64,000 nucleotides of DNA, taken from positions 1-64,000 of the forward strand of contig JAAXJF010000055.1 in the NCBI GenBank assembly GCA_012269985.1. The letters are read 5' to 3'. Of this stretch, positions 1 to 8,474 are shown piece by piece. This DNA is from Acidimicrobiaceae bacterium. Lineage in GTDB: Bacteria; Actinomycetota; Acidimicrobiia; Acidimicrobiales; Ilumatobacteraceae. Under the pieces are notes generated by a model. The model was not told the origin of the DNA and did not search any database. It was given only the letters and a program-made list of their open reading frames with translations. The number at the start of each line of letters is the position of its first letter. Position 1 is the first letter of the stretch. Both the position numbers and the translations under genes were made by a program.

Positions 1-1
1 T

Positions 2-55
2 CGTGAGGGTGGTCGGACCGTTGGTGCGGGCCGCGTCACCAAAATCATCAAGTGA
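2..55 (+). CDS. tuf: Elongation factor Tu, C-terminal end only (partial)
   Basis: Only the last 17 codons and the TGA stop (53-55) are inside the window. The encoded tail REGGRTVGAGRVTKIIK is the typical bacterial EF-Tu domain III ending (GRTVGAGVV-K-). EF-Tu carries aminoacyl-tRNA to the ribosome as a GTP complex. Its position just before rpsJ matches the usual str/S10 order rpsL-rpsG-fusA-tuf-rpsJ. The rest of the gene lies upstream of the window. Confidence 0.9.
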   Translation, partial: REGGRTVGAGRVTKIIK

Positions 56-88
56 CGCTCCTCACCCAACGAACGAAAGCAGATTGAC

Positions 89-403
89 ATGGCTCAAAAT
101 ATTCGTATTCGGCTGAAGGCGTTTGATCACGAGATCATTGACCAGTCGACGAAAAAGATTGTTGAAACGGTGAACCGCACCGACGCAAATGTCCGCGGCC
201 CGATTCCGTTGCCGACCGACAAGCATCGTTACACGGTTATCCGTGGACCACACGTCGATAAAGACTCGCGTGAGCATTTCGAGATGCGAATCCACAAGCG
301 GCTCATCGATATCGTCAACCCCAACGCGAAGACCATCGATTCGCTCCAGCGCATCGAGCTTCCCGCTGGTGTTGATATCGAGATCAAGATCCAGAATTCT
401 TGA
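89..403 (+). CDS. rpsJ: 30S ribosomal protein S10
   Basis: S10 of the 30S head, which also acts as NusE in antitermination. The 104-residue length is normal. The family core is visible: [22 protein letters not shown] near the N terminus, then GPIPLPT and the [13 protein letters not shown] segment. The ATG at 89 follows an AAAGCAG-like weak ribosome site. The gene lies 33 bp after tuf. Unusually, the next gene is a polyamine transporter subunit rather than rplC, so S10 is cut off from the rest of its operon. Confidence 0.97.
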   Translation: MAQNIRIRLKAFDHEIIDQSTKKIVETVNRTDANVRGPIPLPTDKHRYTVIRGPHVDKDSREHFEMRIHKRLIDIVNPNAKTIDSLQRIELPAGVDIEIKIQNS

Positions 404-408
404 GCCTC

Positions 409-436
409 TTGATTTCTTCGCTGTAGGCGTTACTCT
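409..436 (+). promoter_or_regulatory. Candidate promoter of the pot operon
   Basis: TTGATT (409-414), a 16-bp spacer and TACTCT (431-436) form a plausible sigma-A type promoter in the 42-bp gap after rpsJ. The -10 ends 9 nt before the GTG at 446 and no Shine-Dalgarno is present, so the potA transcript would be leaderless or nearly so. This is inference from motif and spacing. Confidence 0.4.
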
Positions 437-445
437 TCGCCTTCG

Positions 446-1543
446 GTGAACGAAATCACAGAATCACAAAATCAGAGGAGTGCAGCGGTCTCGCTGCGTG
501 GCATTTCGAAATTCTTCGATGATGTCACCGCGGTTGACAGCGTCGACCTTGATATTGGCGACAGCGAATTCTTTGCGCTACTCGGACCATCGGGCTGTGG
601 AAAGACCACCACGCTCCGCATGATTGCGGGCCTGGAGATTCCCTCTGCGGGCAGTCTCCAGATCTTTGGTGAGGAAGTGGGCTCGTTGCCGCCCAATAAG
701 CGGCCGGTGAACACTGTTTTTCAGAACTATGCCTTGTTCCCGCACATGAGTGTCGCTGACAACGTTGCGTTTGGGTTGAAGATGCGAAAGATCCCGAAAT
801 CGGAGATCTCAACACGGGTGCACGAGGCAATTTCGCTGGTTCGGATGACGGGAATGGAAGATCGTCGGCCGAATCAACTTTCTGGTGGTCAACAGCAACG
901 TGTTGCGCTCGCGCGAGCACTCGTTAATCGACCGAAAGTGTTGCTCCTCGATGAACCACTTGCCGCTCTCGACCTGAAATTGCGTCAAGAGATGCAATTC
1001 GAGTTGAAGCAGCTACAGCGCGAGGTCGGCATCACATTCGTCTTCGTCACCCACGATCAAGAGGAGGCGCTTGCGCTTTCTGACCGAATTGGTGTCATGA
1101 ACGACGGACGCTTGTTGCAGGTCGGCACCCCCGAAGAAATGTATGACGCCCCGATTGACCGTTTCGTGGCCGATTTCATTGGTCGCTCAAACTTTCTCAA
1201 CGGCACTCTGGAATCGGCCGAGGTTGTCTGTCTCGCCAATGGCCAACGGATACGTGTGCCGGAGGTTGATGCAGTTTCAATAGGTGACGAGGTGCAGGTG
1301 AGTTTGCGGCCCGAGCGAGTGATGATCGGTGACCTCGATAGCGCACCGCATGACAGCGCGCAACTGTCAGGAACTGTCGATACCGAGACGTTCTTGGGCA
1401 ACAGTGTTGTGTACCGAGTCGCTCTCGACTGGATGACCATTGAAGTGGAGGCTGATCACCGGCCTGACGTCGAGCGCTATCACGCTGGTGATCGAGTCGA
1501 TCTGTGGTGGAGAGACGATGCCGTTGCGGTGGTTCGGCCGTGA
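446..1543 (+). CDS. potA: Polyamine-type ABC importer, ATP-binding subunit
   Basis: ATPase of a spermidine/putrescine-family importer at the cytoplasmic face of the membrane. Walker A GPSGCGKT lies near residues 47-54, followed by the Q-loop region (VFQNYALFPHM), the signature LSGGQQQRV, Walker B LLLDEPLAALD and the switch HDQEEA. A C-terminal TOBE-like regulatory region (LRPERVMIG) completes 365 residues, the usual PotA length. The first codon is GTG with no ribosome site, but a TACTCT hexamer sits 9 nt upstream. Its last four bases overlap the GTG of the permease gene. Substrate is inferred from family; other PotABCD-like systems import opines or related cations. Confidence 0.9.
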   Translation: MNEITESQNQRSAAVSLRGISKFFDDVTAVDSVDLDIGDSEFFALLGPSGCGKTTTLRMIAGLEIPSAGSLQIFGEEVGSLPPNKRPVNTVFQNYALFPHMSVADNVAFGLKMRKIPKSEISTRVHEAISLVRMTGMEDRRPNQLSGGQQQRVALARALVNRPKVLLLDEPLAALDLKLRQEMQFELKQLQREVGITFVFVTHDQEEALALSDRIGVMNDGRLLQVGTPEEMYDAPIDRFVADFIGRSNFLNGTLESAEVVCLANGQRIRVPEVDAVSIGDEVQVSLRPERVMIGDLDSAPHDSAQLSGTVDTETFLGNSVVYRVALDWMTIEVEADHRPDVERYHAGDRVDLWWRDDAVAVVRP

Positions 1544-2406
1544 AGCTCGGAGCCGCTGAACTCAAACGTGAGCGTGAAGAGCGCCGCCGCGGCTTTTTCC
1601 TCGCCCTGCCATCGTTCGCCTACATGTTGCTGTTCTTCGCACTGCCACTCGTCATCGTGTTGATCTACAGCTTTGCCACTCGCACCAGCACCGGGTCGAC
1701 CGCACTGTCAGATTGGAATCTCGACGCATATCGCAAGCTCGGTGAACCAATCGTTCGAAATGTTGTGGTCCGGTCGGTGGTGCTTGCGGTCATCACGACG
1801 GTGATCTGTCTCGTGGTGGCATACCCATTTGCCTGGTTCTGTGCTCATCAACGACCAACTGTCCGCAACGTGTTGCTCATCGCAGTAATGATTCCGTTTT
1901 GGACAAATTTCCTTGTGCGCAATTACGCATGGCGAATCTTGCTCTCCAAGGGTGGACCAATTTCGACGTTTACTGAAGCAATCGGGCTCGGAGAAGTCGA
2001 CATTCTGTTTACCAAGACAGCCGTCGTCATCGGCTTGGTCTATGCGTATCTGCCGTTCATGATCCTTCCGCTCTACGCATCGATCGACCGCCTTGACCGA
2101 CGTCTTATTGAAGCGGGTCGCGATCTGTACGGCTCAGGGCCCCAAACATTTCGGCGCATTATCCTCCCGCTCACCATGCCGGGCGTGATCGCAGGCTCAA
2201 TTTTGGTGTTTGTTCCTTCAATGGGGGCGTATGTGACCCCTGAACTTCTCGGCGGTGGAAAAGAGACGATGCTCGGCTCATACATCGTGACGCAGTTCCT
2301 TACCGCTCGGAACTGGCCGGTCGGCGCGTCACTCTCGTTCGTACTGATGACCGTCATGTTGATCTCAACGGTTATTTATTTCCGATCTGGTGGAAGGAAC
2401 CTGTGA
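1540..2406 (+). CDS. potB: Polyamine-type ABC importer, permease 1
   Basis: Membrane permease of the PotB family (binding-protein-dependent transport, inner membrane component). About six hydrophobic segments are visible, the first at YMLLFFALPLVIVLIYSF. The cytoplasmic EAA loop reads EAGRDLYGSGPQTFRRIILP, where it contacts PotA. I start it at the GTG of 1540, which overlaps the potA stop (GTGA), giving 288 residues; the frame stays open to a GTG at 1504, but that N terminus (Cys/Arg-rich) is unlike the family. Its stop overlaps the next GTG by four bases, showing translational coupling. Confidence 0.9.
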   Translation: MKLGAAELKREREERRRGFFLALPSFAYMLLFFALPLVIVLIYSFATRTSTGSTALSDWNLDAYRKLGEPIVRNVVVRSVVLAVITTVICLVVAYPFAWFCAHQRPTVRNVLLIAVMIPFWTNFLVRNYAWRILLSKGGPISTFTEAIGLGEVDILFTKTAVVIGLVYAYLPFMILPLYASIDRLDRRLIEAGRDLYGSGPQTFRRIILPLTMPGVIAGSILVFVPSMGAYVTPELLGGGKETMLGSYIVTQFLTARNWPVGASLSFVLMTVMLISTVIYFRSGGRNL

Positions 2407-3266
2407 GCCATTCGCATCAGCGCAGACTGCCGGTGTGGGCACTTCGCACCAACGGTGGCGCGGTCCTTCTTTTCCTCTATGCGCCAATCATTTTGTTGGT
2501 GATCTTATCGTTCTCGGCGAGCCGAATACCGGGTCAATGGGGCGGGTTCACCACCGAGTGGTACGCAACGTTGTTCGATGACAGTCGTTTACAACGGACG
2601 ATCTCGGTCTCGGTTCGAGTTGCGCTGGTCTCGACGCTCATTGCAACGGTGCTGGGCACGATGGCAGCCCTTGCGCTCGAACGGTTCACCTTCAGAGGTC
2701 GTCGGGTATTCGACGCGTTGCTGTACCTACCCATCATCATTCCCGACGTGACGATGGCGGTCATGATGCTGATGTTCTTCTCTCAGTCATTCAATGTGGT
2801 CGATGCCGTATTCGGGCTCGGAATCTCGAAGGGTTTCGGCACCATCGTGGTGAGCCACGTCGCATTCAACATTGCATTCGTCTCAGTGGTCGTGCGAGCG
2901 CGCATCGCTGGCATGAATGCAACGCTCGAACAGGCGGCATCTGACCTGTACGCATCTCGCTGGCAGGCCTTTCGGTACGTAACCCTTCCGCTGATCGCTC
3001 CAGGTGTGTTTGGCGGGGCACTCCTTGCTCTCACCCTCTCGCTCGACGATGTCGTTGTCACCCAGTTCGTCGCTGGTCCCGGATCGACTACTCTGCCGGT
3101 GTATGTGTTTTCGCTCATCAGAAAAGGCGTGACTCCGACAATCAACTCGGTGTCAGTCATCATGCTGGTAGCATCGCTCATTCTTGTTGCGGGCTCTGTG
3201 GCTTTGCAGCGAGCTAACGCCTCTCGCGGGCGCCAACAACTCCAAACATCAGGGGGAACATCATGA
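2403..3266 (+). CDS. potC: Polyamine-type ABC importer, permease 2
   Basis: Second permease, PotC family, 287 residues. Hydrophobic segments include LLFLYAPIILLVILSFSA near the N terminus and a final helix at SVIMLVASLILVAGSVAL. The EAA-type loop reads QAASDLYASRWQAFRYVTLP. It pairs with PotB to form the heterodimeric channel. The GTG start at 2403 overlaps the potB stop, and the stop overlaps the ATG of the binding-protein gene, so all four pot genes are linked head to tail by 4-bp overlaps. Confidence 0.9.
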   Translation: MSHSHQRRLPVWALRTNGGAVLLFLYAPIILLVILSFSASRIPGQWGGFTTEWYATLFDDSRLQRTISVSVRVALVSTLIATVLGTMAALALERFTFRGRRVFDALLYLPIIIPDVTMAVMMLMFFSQSFNVVDAVFGLGISKGFGTIVVSHVAFNIAFVSVVVRARIAGMNATLEQAASDLYASRWQAFRYVTLPLIAPGVFGGALLALTLSLDDVVVTQFVAGPGSTTLPVYVFSLIRKGVTPTINSVSVIMLVASLILVAGSVALQRANASRGRQQLQTSGGTS

Positions 3267-4435
3267 GAACAACAACATTACGATTGGCAGGTGTAGCCGT
3301 TGCTGGGGCAATGATTCTCGCCGCTTGTGGCGGGGACTCATCGTCAGATGATGCTGCAGCAGAGGAGCCCGCAGCAGAGGAGACTGCAGCAGAGGAGACT
3401 GCAGCAGAGGAGACTGCAGCAGAGGAGACTGGGTCGAAGTGTGCTACCGGTCAAGTCGATGGCGATCTCTACTTGTATAACTGGTCTGAATACATCGACC
3501 CAGAACTGAAGACTGCCTTCGAGGAACAATATGGCGTCGCTGTGATTGAAGACAATTACGACTCGAACGAAGCCATGCAACCCATCGTTGCTGCGGGTAA
3601 TTCTGGTTACGACGTCATTGTGCCTTCGGACTACATGGTGTCGATCATGATTGAAGAAGGCTCTCTACAAGCACTCCAACTCGACGCGATTCCGAATATG
3701 GCAAACCTTGATCCGGTGTTCTACCCGGCACCGTACGATCCGACAGGCGAATACACAGCCGCGTACCAGTGGGGAACTACAGGCCTCGGCGTCGATCTCA
3801 CCGTGCTCGGCGACGACACCCCTCGCACTTGGGGCCTCGTGTTCGACCCAGAGCTCTCCGCGAACTTTGGTGGCAACATCACACTGCTCAACGATCCACG
3901 TGAGACGATCGGCGCAGCCTTGAAGTACCTCGGATACTCACTGAACACCACGAGCATGGAAGAACTCGATGAAGCAAAGGCACTCGTCGCTGATGCTGTT
4001 GCTCGAATTGCTGCCTTCGATTCCGACCAGTACGACGAACTACTTGTCTCTGGCCAGACACAGCTCGCTCACGGCTACTCGGGCAACATGCTGTATGGCA
4101 TCTATGAGGCCGAGAACCCTGATGACTACACCTATTTCGTCCCAGATGAAGGTGGCACCATCTGGACTGACAACATGGCACTTCCATTTGATGCACCGCA
4201 TCCGTGCACGGCGCACACTTTCATCAACTTCATTCTCGATGCCGAGAACGGCGCGGCGTTGACGAACTGGAACCTGTACGGCAGCCCGAACGCTGCTTCG
4301 GAGCCATTCATCGATGCTGAGGTGCTCGAAAACGAGATTGTGTACCCAGCAGACCGCTCGAAACTTGAATTCATCACGAACACCGGTGATTTTGAGACCA
4401 ACTTCTCAGACGCATTTAGCGAGGCCAAGGGCTGA
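3263..4435 (+). CDS. potD: Polyamine-type ABC importer, substrate-binding lipoprotein
   Basis: Extracytoplasmic solute-binding protein of the PotD/PotF family, 390 residues. A lipoprotein signal ends in the lipobox LAAC with the acylated Cys at residue 22. Residues about 32-56 are a low-complexity linker made of tandem AAEET units. The mature domain begins near LYLYNWSEYIDPEL, a hallmark of this family (YNWSDYI in E. coli), and includes YDVIVPSDYMVS and TTGLGVDLTVLGDD. It would be tethered outside the membrane and feed PotBC. A strong terminator follows. Confidence 0.9.
   Translation: MRTTTLRLAGVAVAGAMILAACGGDSSSDDAAAEEPAAEETAAEETAAEETAAEETGSKCATGQVDGDLYLYNWSEYIDPELKTAFEEQYGVAVIEDNYDSNEAMQPIVAAGNSGYDVIVPSDYMVSIMIEEGSLQALQLDAIPNMANLDPVFYPAPYDPTGEYTAAYQWGTTGLGVDLTVLGDDTPRTWGLVFDPELSANFGGNITLLNDPRETIGAALKYLGYSLNTTSMEELDEAKALVADAVARIAAFDSDQYDELLVSGQTQLAHGYSGNMLYGIYEAENPDDYTYFVPDEGGTIWTDNMALPFDAPHPCTAHTFINFILDAENGAALTNWNLYGSPNAASEPFIDAEVLENEIVYPADRSKLEFITNTGDFETNFSDAFSEAKG
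3356..3430 (+). repeat. 15-bp coding tandem repeat in potD
   Basis: Five head-to-tail 15-bp units, GCAGCAGAGGAGACT, encode AAEET. The first unit (3356-3370) ends in CCC (Pro) instead of ACT; the remaining four are identical in sequence. They lie between the lipidated Cys and the folded domain and keep the reading frame, so copy number could vary without breaking the gene. Confidence 0.95.
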
Positions 4436-4461
4436 CTCAGTCTTGGTGAGAACTAAGTGAG

Positions 4462-4496
4462 AATGGCCCGCTGCGACTAGCAGCGGGCCATTTTGC
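4462..4496 (+). terminator. Rho-independent terminator of the pot operon
   Basis: A perfect 13-bp inverted repeat (4462-4474 and 4480-4492) closes a GACTA loop. The stem is GC-rich and is followed by TTGCTT. It lies 27 bp after the potD stop. It ends only about 20 bp before the ATG of the protease gene, so that gene needs its own signals or some readthrough. Confidence 0.85.
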
Positions 4497-4513
4497 TTGC
4501 TAAACCAGAGAGC

Positions 4514-5770
4514 ATGGCAGAGTTACCTCCCCCTATAGCGCCGCCGACTGACGTACAAGAAGACCCAGGTGAGAGCAGGCGTCGCCGTCGCCCATCGGCG
4601 ACAGTGGCCATTTTGCTGTTGATTGCCTTGGCCTTCGCCGGGGGAGCGGTGATCGACCGATCAGTTGGAGACAGCGAGGACTCCTCGGTCTACAGCCCAC
4701 CTGATGTCGTTGAAGAAATTGACGATCTCGATGACGACGAAGAAGAGCCCGTTGTTTCGGAGTCCGGCTCAGATGAGACGGTCCCGGCAGCGGTGACGAA
4801 CCCATCGGAATCTGAATTCGCATTCACGATTGGCCCCGAGCGAACCGGACCATTCGAACGAATCGACGTTGCTGCTGTCGCTGCTCAGGTGGGCCCAAGC
4901 ACCGTCACGGTGATGGCTGAACTAGCAACAGGCTTCGGCCAGAGTGGATCGGTAGGAACCGGCATCATTGCAACTTCAGATGGCGAAATCGTGACAAATG
5001 CTCACGTTGTGGAGGGTGCGACATCACTCCGTGTTCGTCTTGCAGGTGAAACGGAGCCTCGAGAGGCAACTCTGCTTGCGATCGATGTGGGAAATGACCT
5101 CGCTCTGCTCGATATCGAAGGAGAGGGCTTTCCTGCGGCAGTATTCGCACGACCAGGGTCGATTCGACTCGGTGACGAGGTTGTCGCCATTGGGTTTGCC
5201 CTCGATCTCGACGGGGCACCGACTGTGACCCTCGGCATCGTGTCTGCGCTCAATCGAACACTTGTGACCGATGTTGGTGCTCTCGACGGGTTGTTACAGA
5301 CCGACGCAGCAATTTCTTCAGGAAATTCCGGCGGTCCACTGGTAAATGCGGCCGGAGAAGTCGTCGGAATCAACACTGCGGTCGCTCGAGGATCGTCAAC
5401 ACTCGCGGCGTCAAATATTGGCTTTTCGATTTCGGTTGACGAAGCGCTGCCGATTTTTGAGCAACTACGTAAGCAATCTCGAGGCGAGCAGCGAAAAGAG
5501 GGATTTCTCGGGGTTGCTCTCGACGAGCGCGTCGACGGCGGTGTTGGTGCAGTCATTAGAGATGTGAATGTTGGGACGCCGGCGGATGCCGCTGGTTTGC
5601 AGGCAGGCGACATCGTTATTGCGGTTGACGGTGCGACAGTTGAGGGTGCAGCTGGGCTTATTGCTGCAATTCGCGACCTCGAACCGGGCGATTCCGTGCA
5701 AATTACGGTGCAACGCAGCGATGAACGTCTTGAAGTTGTCGCTGAACTGACCTCGCGCCCAACTTCCTGA
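4514..5770 (+). CDS. HtrA/DegP-type membrane-anchored serine protease with PDZ domain
   Basis: Trypsin-like S1C protease acting outside the membrane on damaged or regulatory substrates. A short basic cytoplasmic tail precedes one membrane helix (ATVAILLLIALAFAGGAVI, about residues 30-48). An acidic linker and the protease domain follow. The catalytic triad is visible: His164 in NAHVVEG, Asp195 in NDLALLD and Ser272 in GNSGGPL. A single PDZ domain closes the 418-residue protein (GFLGVALDE to the end). I chose the ATG at 4514; a longer frame from TTG 4493 would start inside the terminator stem. It stands alone between the pot operon and the rplC leader, an unusual site for this family. Confidence 0.85.
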   Translation: MAELPPPIAPPTDVQEDPGESRRRRRPSATVAILLLIALAFAGGAVIDRSVGDSEDSSVYSPPDVVEEIDDLDDDEEEPVVSESGSDETVPAAVTNPSESEFAFTIGPERTGPFERIDVAAVAAQVGPSTVTVMAELATGFGQSGSVGTGIIATSDGEIVTNAHVVEGATSLRVRLAGETEPREATLLAIDVGNDLALLDIEGEGFPAAVFARPGSIRLGDEVVAIGFALDLDGAPTVTLGIVSALNRTLVTDVGALDGLLQTDAAISSGNSGGPLVNAAGEVVGINTAVARGSSTLAASNIGFSISVDEALPIFEQLRKQSRGEQRKEGFLGVALDERVDGGVGAVIRDVNVGTPADAAGLQAGDIVIAVDGATVEGAAGLIAAIRDLEPGDSVQITVQRSDERLEVVAELTSRPTS

Positions 5771-5793
5771 CCGGAGTGCTGACGTCGTAAAGG

Positions 5794-5821
5794 TTGGAAC
5801 CTGCACGAATGCCGATAGCGT
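5794..5821 (+). promoter_or_regulatory. Candidate promoter of the rplC superoperon
   Basis: TTGGAA (5794-5799), a 16-bp spacer and TAGCGT (5816-5821, matching TANNNT) lie just after the protease gene. Transcription from here would begin near 5828 and give a leader of about 210 nt before rplC. Motif-based inference only. Confidence 0.4.
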
Positions 5822-5827
5822 TTCGAT

Positions 5828-6037
5828 CTTGTGCCCAGCGACTGTTGGGTACGACATACAAATGATGTCCGTGTGAGCCCGGAAACGGGGACCTCACGGC
5901 GACCTCCAAACCCGTGCTCCGCAACTTCGGTTGGCGGAGCACTTGCGTGAATCCACTCCGGGCGGCTCACGTTGACTCAACCGGAATGTAAATGTGTGGA
6001 TAGCCCGCAAGGGCTCGATCAACCAAAGGAAGCCGTT
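5828..6037 (+). promoter_or_regulatory. Structured mRNA leader of the rplC operon
   Basis: The stretch before rplC contains no plausible gene but three compact hairpins, each closed by an exceptionally stable tetraloop. The first is at 5873-5897 (CCCG-GAAA-CGGG with a GTGAG/CTCAC outer stem). The second is at 5914-5942 (GTGCTCCGC paired with GCGGAGCAC, inner AAC-UUCG-GUU with one bulged G). The third is at 6002-6015 (AGCCC-GCAA-GGGCT). No T-tract follows any of them, so they are not simple terminators. L4-mediated autoregulation of S10-type operons through leaders is known in other bacteria; whether this leader does that is inference. Confidence 0.55.
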
Positions 6038-6685
6038 ATGGCACAAACAGCGATCGTCGGCGAAAAAGTCGGCATGACCCAGAAATGGGTCGACGACCGA
6101 ATGCTCGCCGTGACCGTGCTCCGTGTAGAGCCAATGCGGGTGGTGCAAATCAAGACCACCGAACGCGACGGCTACACGGCATTACAGGTCACCTACGGGC
6201 ACCGAGATGCCCGCAAACTCAACCAACCCGACGCCGGTCACTATGCGAAGGCGGGAGTTCAGCCAGGACGCCGACTCGTCGAAATCCGCCTCGATTCGGT
6301 CGATGCCTTTGAGGTTGGCCAAGAAATCACCGTCGACCAGTTCGCCGTTGGCGACCGCATTGACGTCACTGGAGTAAGCCGCGGAAAAGGTTTCGCAGGA
6401 ACGATGAAGCGTCATAACTTCAAGGGTCAGCCAGCCAGCCACGGTAACCACAAGAAGCATCGTGCGCCGGGTTCTGTGGGAGCGGGCTCGTTCCCTGGTC
6501 GAGTGATCAAGGGAATCAAGATGGCCGGACACATGGGCCATGAACAGGTCACCACGTTGAACCTCGAGGTCGTGGAAGCTGACGCTGAACGCCAGGTGAT
6601 GTTGGTGAAGGGCTCAGTTCCTGGTCCGAACGGTGGTCTGATCCAAGTTCGCAACGCCGTCAAATCTGCAGTGAAGGGATCGTGA
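6038..6685 (+). CDS. rplC: 50S ribosomal protein L3
   Basis: L3, an early-assembly 23S rRNA-binding protein near the peptidyl transferase centre; 215 residues, normal length. Core motifs are GEKVGMTQKW at the N terminus and the central loop GVSRGKGFAGTMKRHNFKG with the Gln/Gly region later N5-methylated in some bacteria. I start at ATG 6038, preceded by AAAGGA; the frame is open further upstream, but that stretch lies in the structured leader. First gene of a continuous ribosomal operon; rplD starts one base after its stop. Confidence 0.97.
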   Translation: MAQTAIVGEKVGMTQKWVDDRMLAVTVLRVEPMRVVQIKTTERDGYTALQVTYGHRDARKLNQPDAGHYAKAGVQPGRRLVEIRLDSVDAFEVGQEITVDQFAVGDRIDVTGVSRGKGFAGTMKRHNFKGQPASHGNHKKHRAPGSVGAGSFPGRVIKGIKMAGHMGHEQVTTLNLEVVEADAERQVMLVKGSVPGPNGGLIQVRNAVKSAVKGS

Positions 6686-6686
6686 G

Positions 6687-7322
6687 ATGGCAACGCTGAA
6701 GATGAAGAACGCTGCAGGAAAAGAAGCCGGATCGGTCGAGCTCGACGATGCCGTCTTTGGTGTGCAGCCAAACGTGCCAGTGATGCACCAGGTAGTGACC
6801 GCCCAGCTCGCAGCTCGTCGGTCGGGTACGCAAAGCACAAAAACTCGTAGTGAGGTCCGTGGCGGCGGCGCAAAGCCTTTCCGCCAGAAGGGCACCGGTA
6901 ACGCCCGACAGGGTTCAATTCGTGCCCCGCACTTCAGCGGTGGCGGTATCGCCCTTGGCCCGAAGCCACGCAAGTACAACCAGCGCACGCCAAAGAAAAT
7001 GGTGCGCCTCGCACTTCGTTCTGCTCTTTCTGATCGGGTCAACGAAGGATGTGTCACCGTCGTTGATTCATGGTCATTTTCTCAGCCGAGCACGAAAGAA
7101 GGCGTGAAGGCGCTCGCAGCTCTCGGTATCGAGGGTCGCGTGCTCATCGTTCTTGGAGCTGGTGATGAGAACGCAGCGATGAGCTTCCGCAATATTCCGG
7201 AAGTGCAACTCATTTCGATGCATGAGCTCAATGCCTATGACGTGCTGTGCAACGACCACATCTTGTTCACCTCAGCGACTCTGCCGTCAGCGGTTGCTGC
7301 AAACGAAAGCGTTGGTGAGTGA
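6687..7322 (+). CDS. rplD: 50S ribosomal protein L4
   Basis: L4 lines the exit tunnel; 211 residues. The extended tunnel loop is recognisable (GGGAKPFRQKGTGNARQGS through HFSGGGIALGPKPR). In several bacteria L4 also represses its own operon by binding the leader mRNA, which makes the hairpin-rich leader upstream of rplC of interest. Its stop overlaps the start of rplW. Confidence 0.97.
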   Translation: MATLKMKNAAGKEAGSVELDDAVFGVQPNVPVMHQVVTAQLAARRSGTQSTKTRSEVRGGGAKPFRQKGTGNARQGSIRAPHFSGGGIALGPKPRKYNQRTPKKMVRLALRSALSDRVNEGCVTVVDSWSFSQPSTKEGVKALAALGIEGRVLIVLGAGDENAAMSFRNIPEVQLISMHELNAYDVLCNDHILFTSATLPSAVAANESVGE

Positions 7323-7609
7323 TGAAAGACCCACGCGACATCATCATTGCCCCGGTGGTCTCTGAAAAGAGCTACGCCGCAATGGAATCCGGTGTGTACA
7401 CATTCAAGGTTGCGAGTAGTGCCAGCAAGCCCGAGATTCGCGACGCCGTCGAATCAATCTGGGACGTTGAGGTGCTGAAAGTCAACACGATCAACCGGAA
7501 GGGCAAGTCCACCCGAGTGCGCAATTCGAATCGTCGAGGCTCAAAGCCCGATAGCAAGCGTGCCATCGTCACCCTGGCAGCGGGCGAAATCCCGTTGTTC
7601 GAGAACTGA
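7322..7609 (+). CDS. rplW: 50S ribosomal protein L23
   Basis: L23, the exit-site protein that docks trigger factor and SRP; 95 residues. The start motif [18 protein letters not shown] and [18 protein letters not shown] are diagnostic. ATG 7322 overlaps the rplD stop by one base; a GTG three bases earlier is possible. rplB follows after seven bases. Confidence 0.97.
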   Translation: MKDPRDIIIAPVVSEKSYAAMESGVYTFKVASSASKPEIRDAVESIWDVEVLKVNTINRKGKSTRVRNSNRRGSKPDSKRAIVTLAAGEIPLFEN

Positions 7610-7616
7610 GGACATC

Positions 7617-8453
7617 ATGGCTATTCGTTCACGCCGCCCAACCAGCCCCGGACGCCGTTTTCAAACGTCTTCCGACTTCTCTGACATCACGAAGAGCTCA
7701 CCAGAGCGCACTCTGCTCGCACCATCGAGCAAGTCAGGTGGTCGAAACAACTACGGTCGCAAAACCTCACGCCACCGCGGTGGCGGCCACAAGCGTCGTT
7801 ACCGCGTTGTCGATTTCCGTCGCGTAAAAGACGGTGTCGCCGGCCGCGTTGCAGCAGTTGAATACGATCCGAACCGCACGTGCCGCATCGCCCTCATTCA
7901 CTACACCGACGGCGAGAAGGCGTACATTTTGGCGCCGAAGGGTCTCTCTGTCGGCGACACCGTGATGAGCGGTCAAGGTGCTGATATCCGTCCGGGTAAC
8001 GCAATGGCATTGCGGTATATCCCAGTCGGTACGGTTATTCACAACGTTGAGCTTCGCCCCGGACAAGGCGGCAAGATCGGTCGTTCAGCCGGCATTGCTG
8101 TGCAGCTCGTTGCGAAAGATGGCGATTTCGCCACACTTCGTATGCCATCAACCGAGATGCGCCGTGTGCTCATTGACTGTCGTGCAACCGTTGGCGAAGT
8201 CGGCAACTCAGAACACGAGCTGGTGAAGATCGGTAAAGCCGGTCGTAACCGCTGGAAGGGCGTTCGCCCCCAGACTCGTGGTGTCGCAATGAACCCGGTC
8301 GACCACCCACTCGGTGGTGGTGAGGGTCGCACTTCAGGTGGTCGTCCCGCCGTTTCACCATGGGGTAAGCCAGAGCGCCGTACCCGCAACAAGAACAAGT
8401 CGAGTCAGCAACTCATCGTCCGTCGCCGTCGTACCGGCAAGGGCCGTCGGTGA
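7617..8453 (+). CDS. rplB: 50S ribosomal protein L2
   Basis: L2, needed for subunit association and peptidyl transfer; 278 residues, standard. It contains [15 protein letters not shown] and the family signature [15 protein letters not shown], including the conserved His. The ATG at 7617 lies after GAGGACATC. The frame is open upstream into rplW but that part has no L2 similarity. Confidence 0.98.
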   Translation: MAIRSRRPTSPGRRFQTSSDFSDITKSSPERTLLAPSSKSGGRNNYGRKTSRHRGGGHKRRYRVVDFRRVKDGVAGRVAAVEYDPNRTCRIALIHYTDGEKAYILAPKGLSVGDTVMSGQGADIRPGNAMALRYIPVGTVIHNVELRPGQGGKIGRSAGIAVQLVAKDGDFATLRMPSTEMRRVLIDCRATVGEVGNSEHELVKIGKAGRNRWKGVRPQTRGVAMNPVDHPLGGGEGRTSGGRPAVSPWGKPERRTRNKNKSSQQLIVRRRRTGKGRR

Positions 8454-8474
8454 GTCGGGGAGAGGTAGAAACTT

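Noticed and set aside
5002..5970. Long minus-strand frame of about 320 codons opposite the protease gene
   Set aside because: It mirrors a clearly conserved serine protease, is rich in Ser/Arg/Pro and shows no recognisable domain; a shadow of high-GC codon use.
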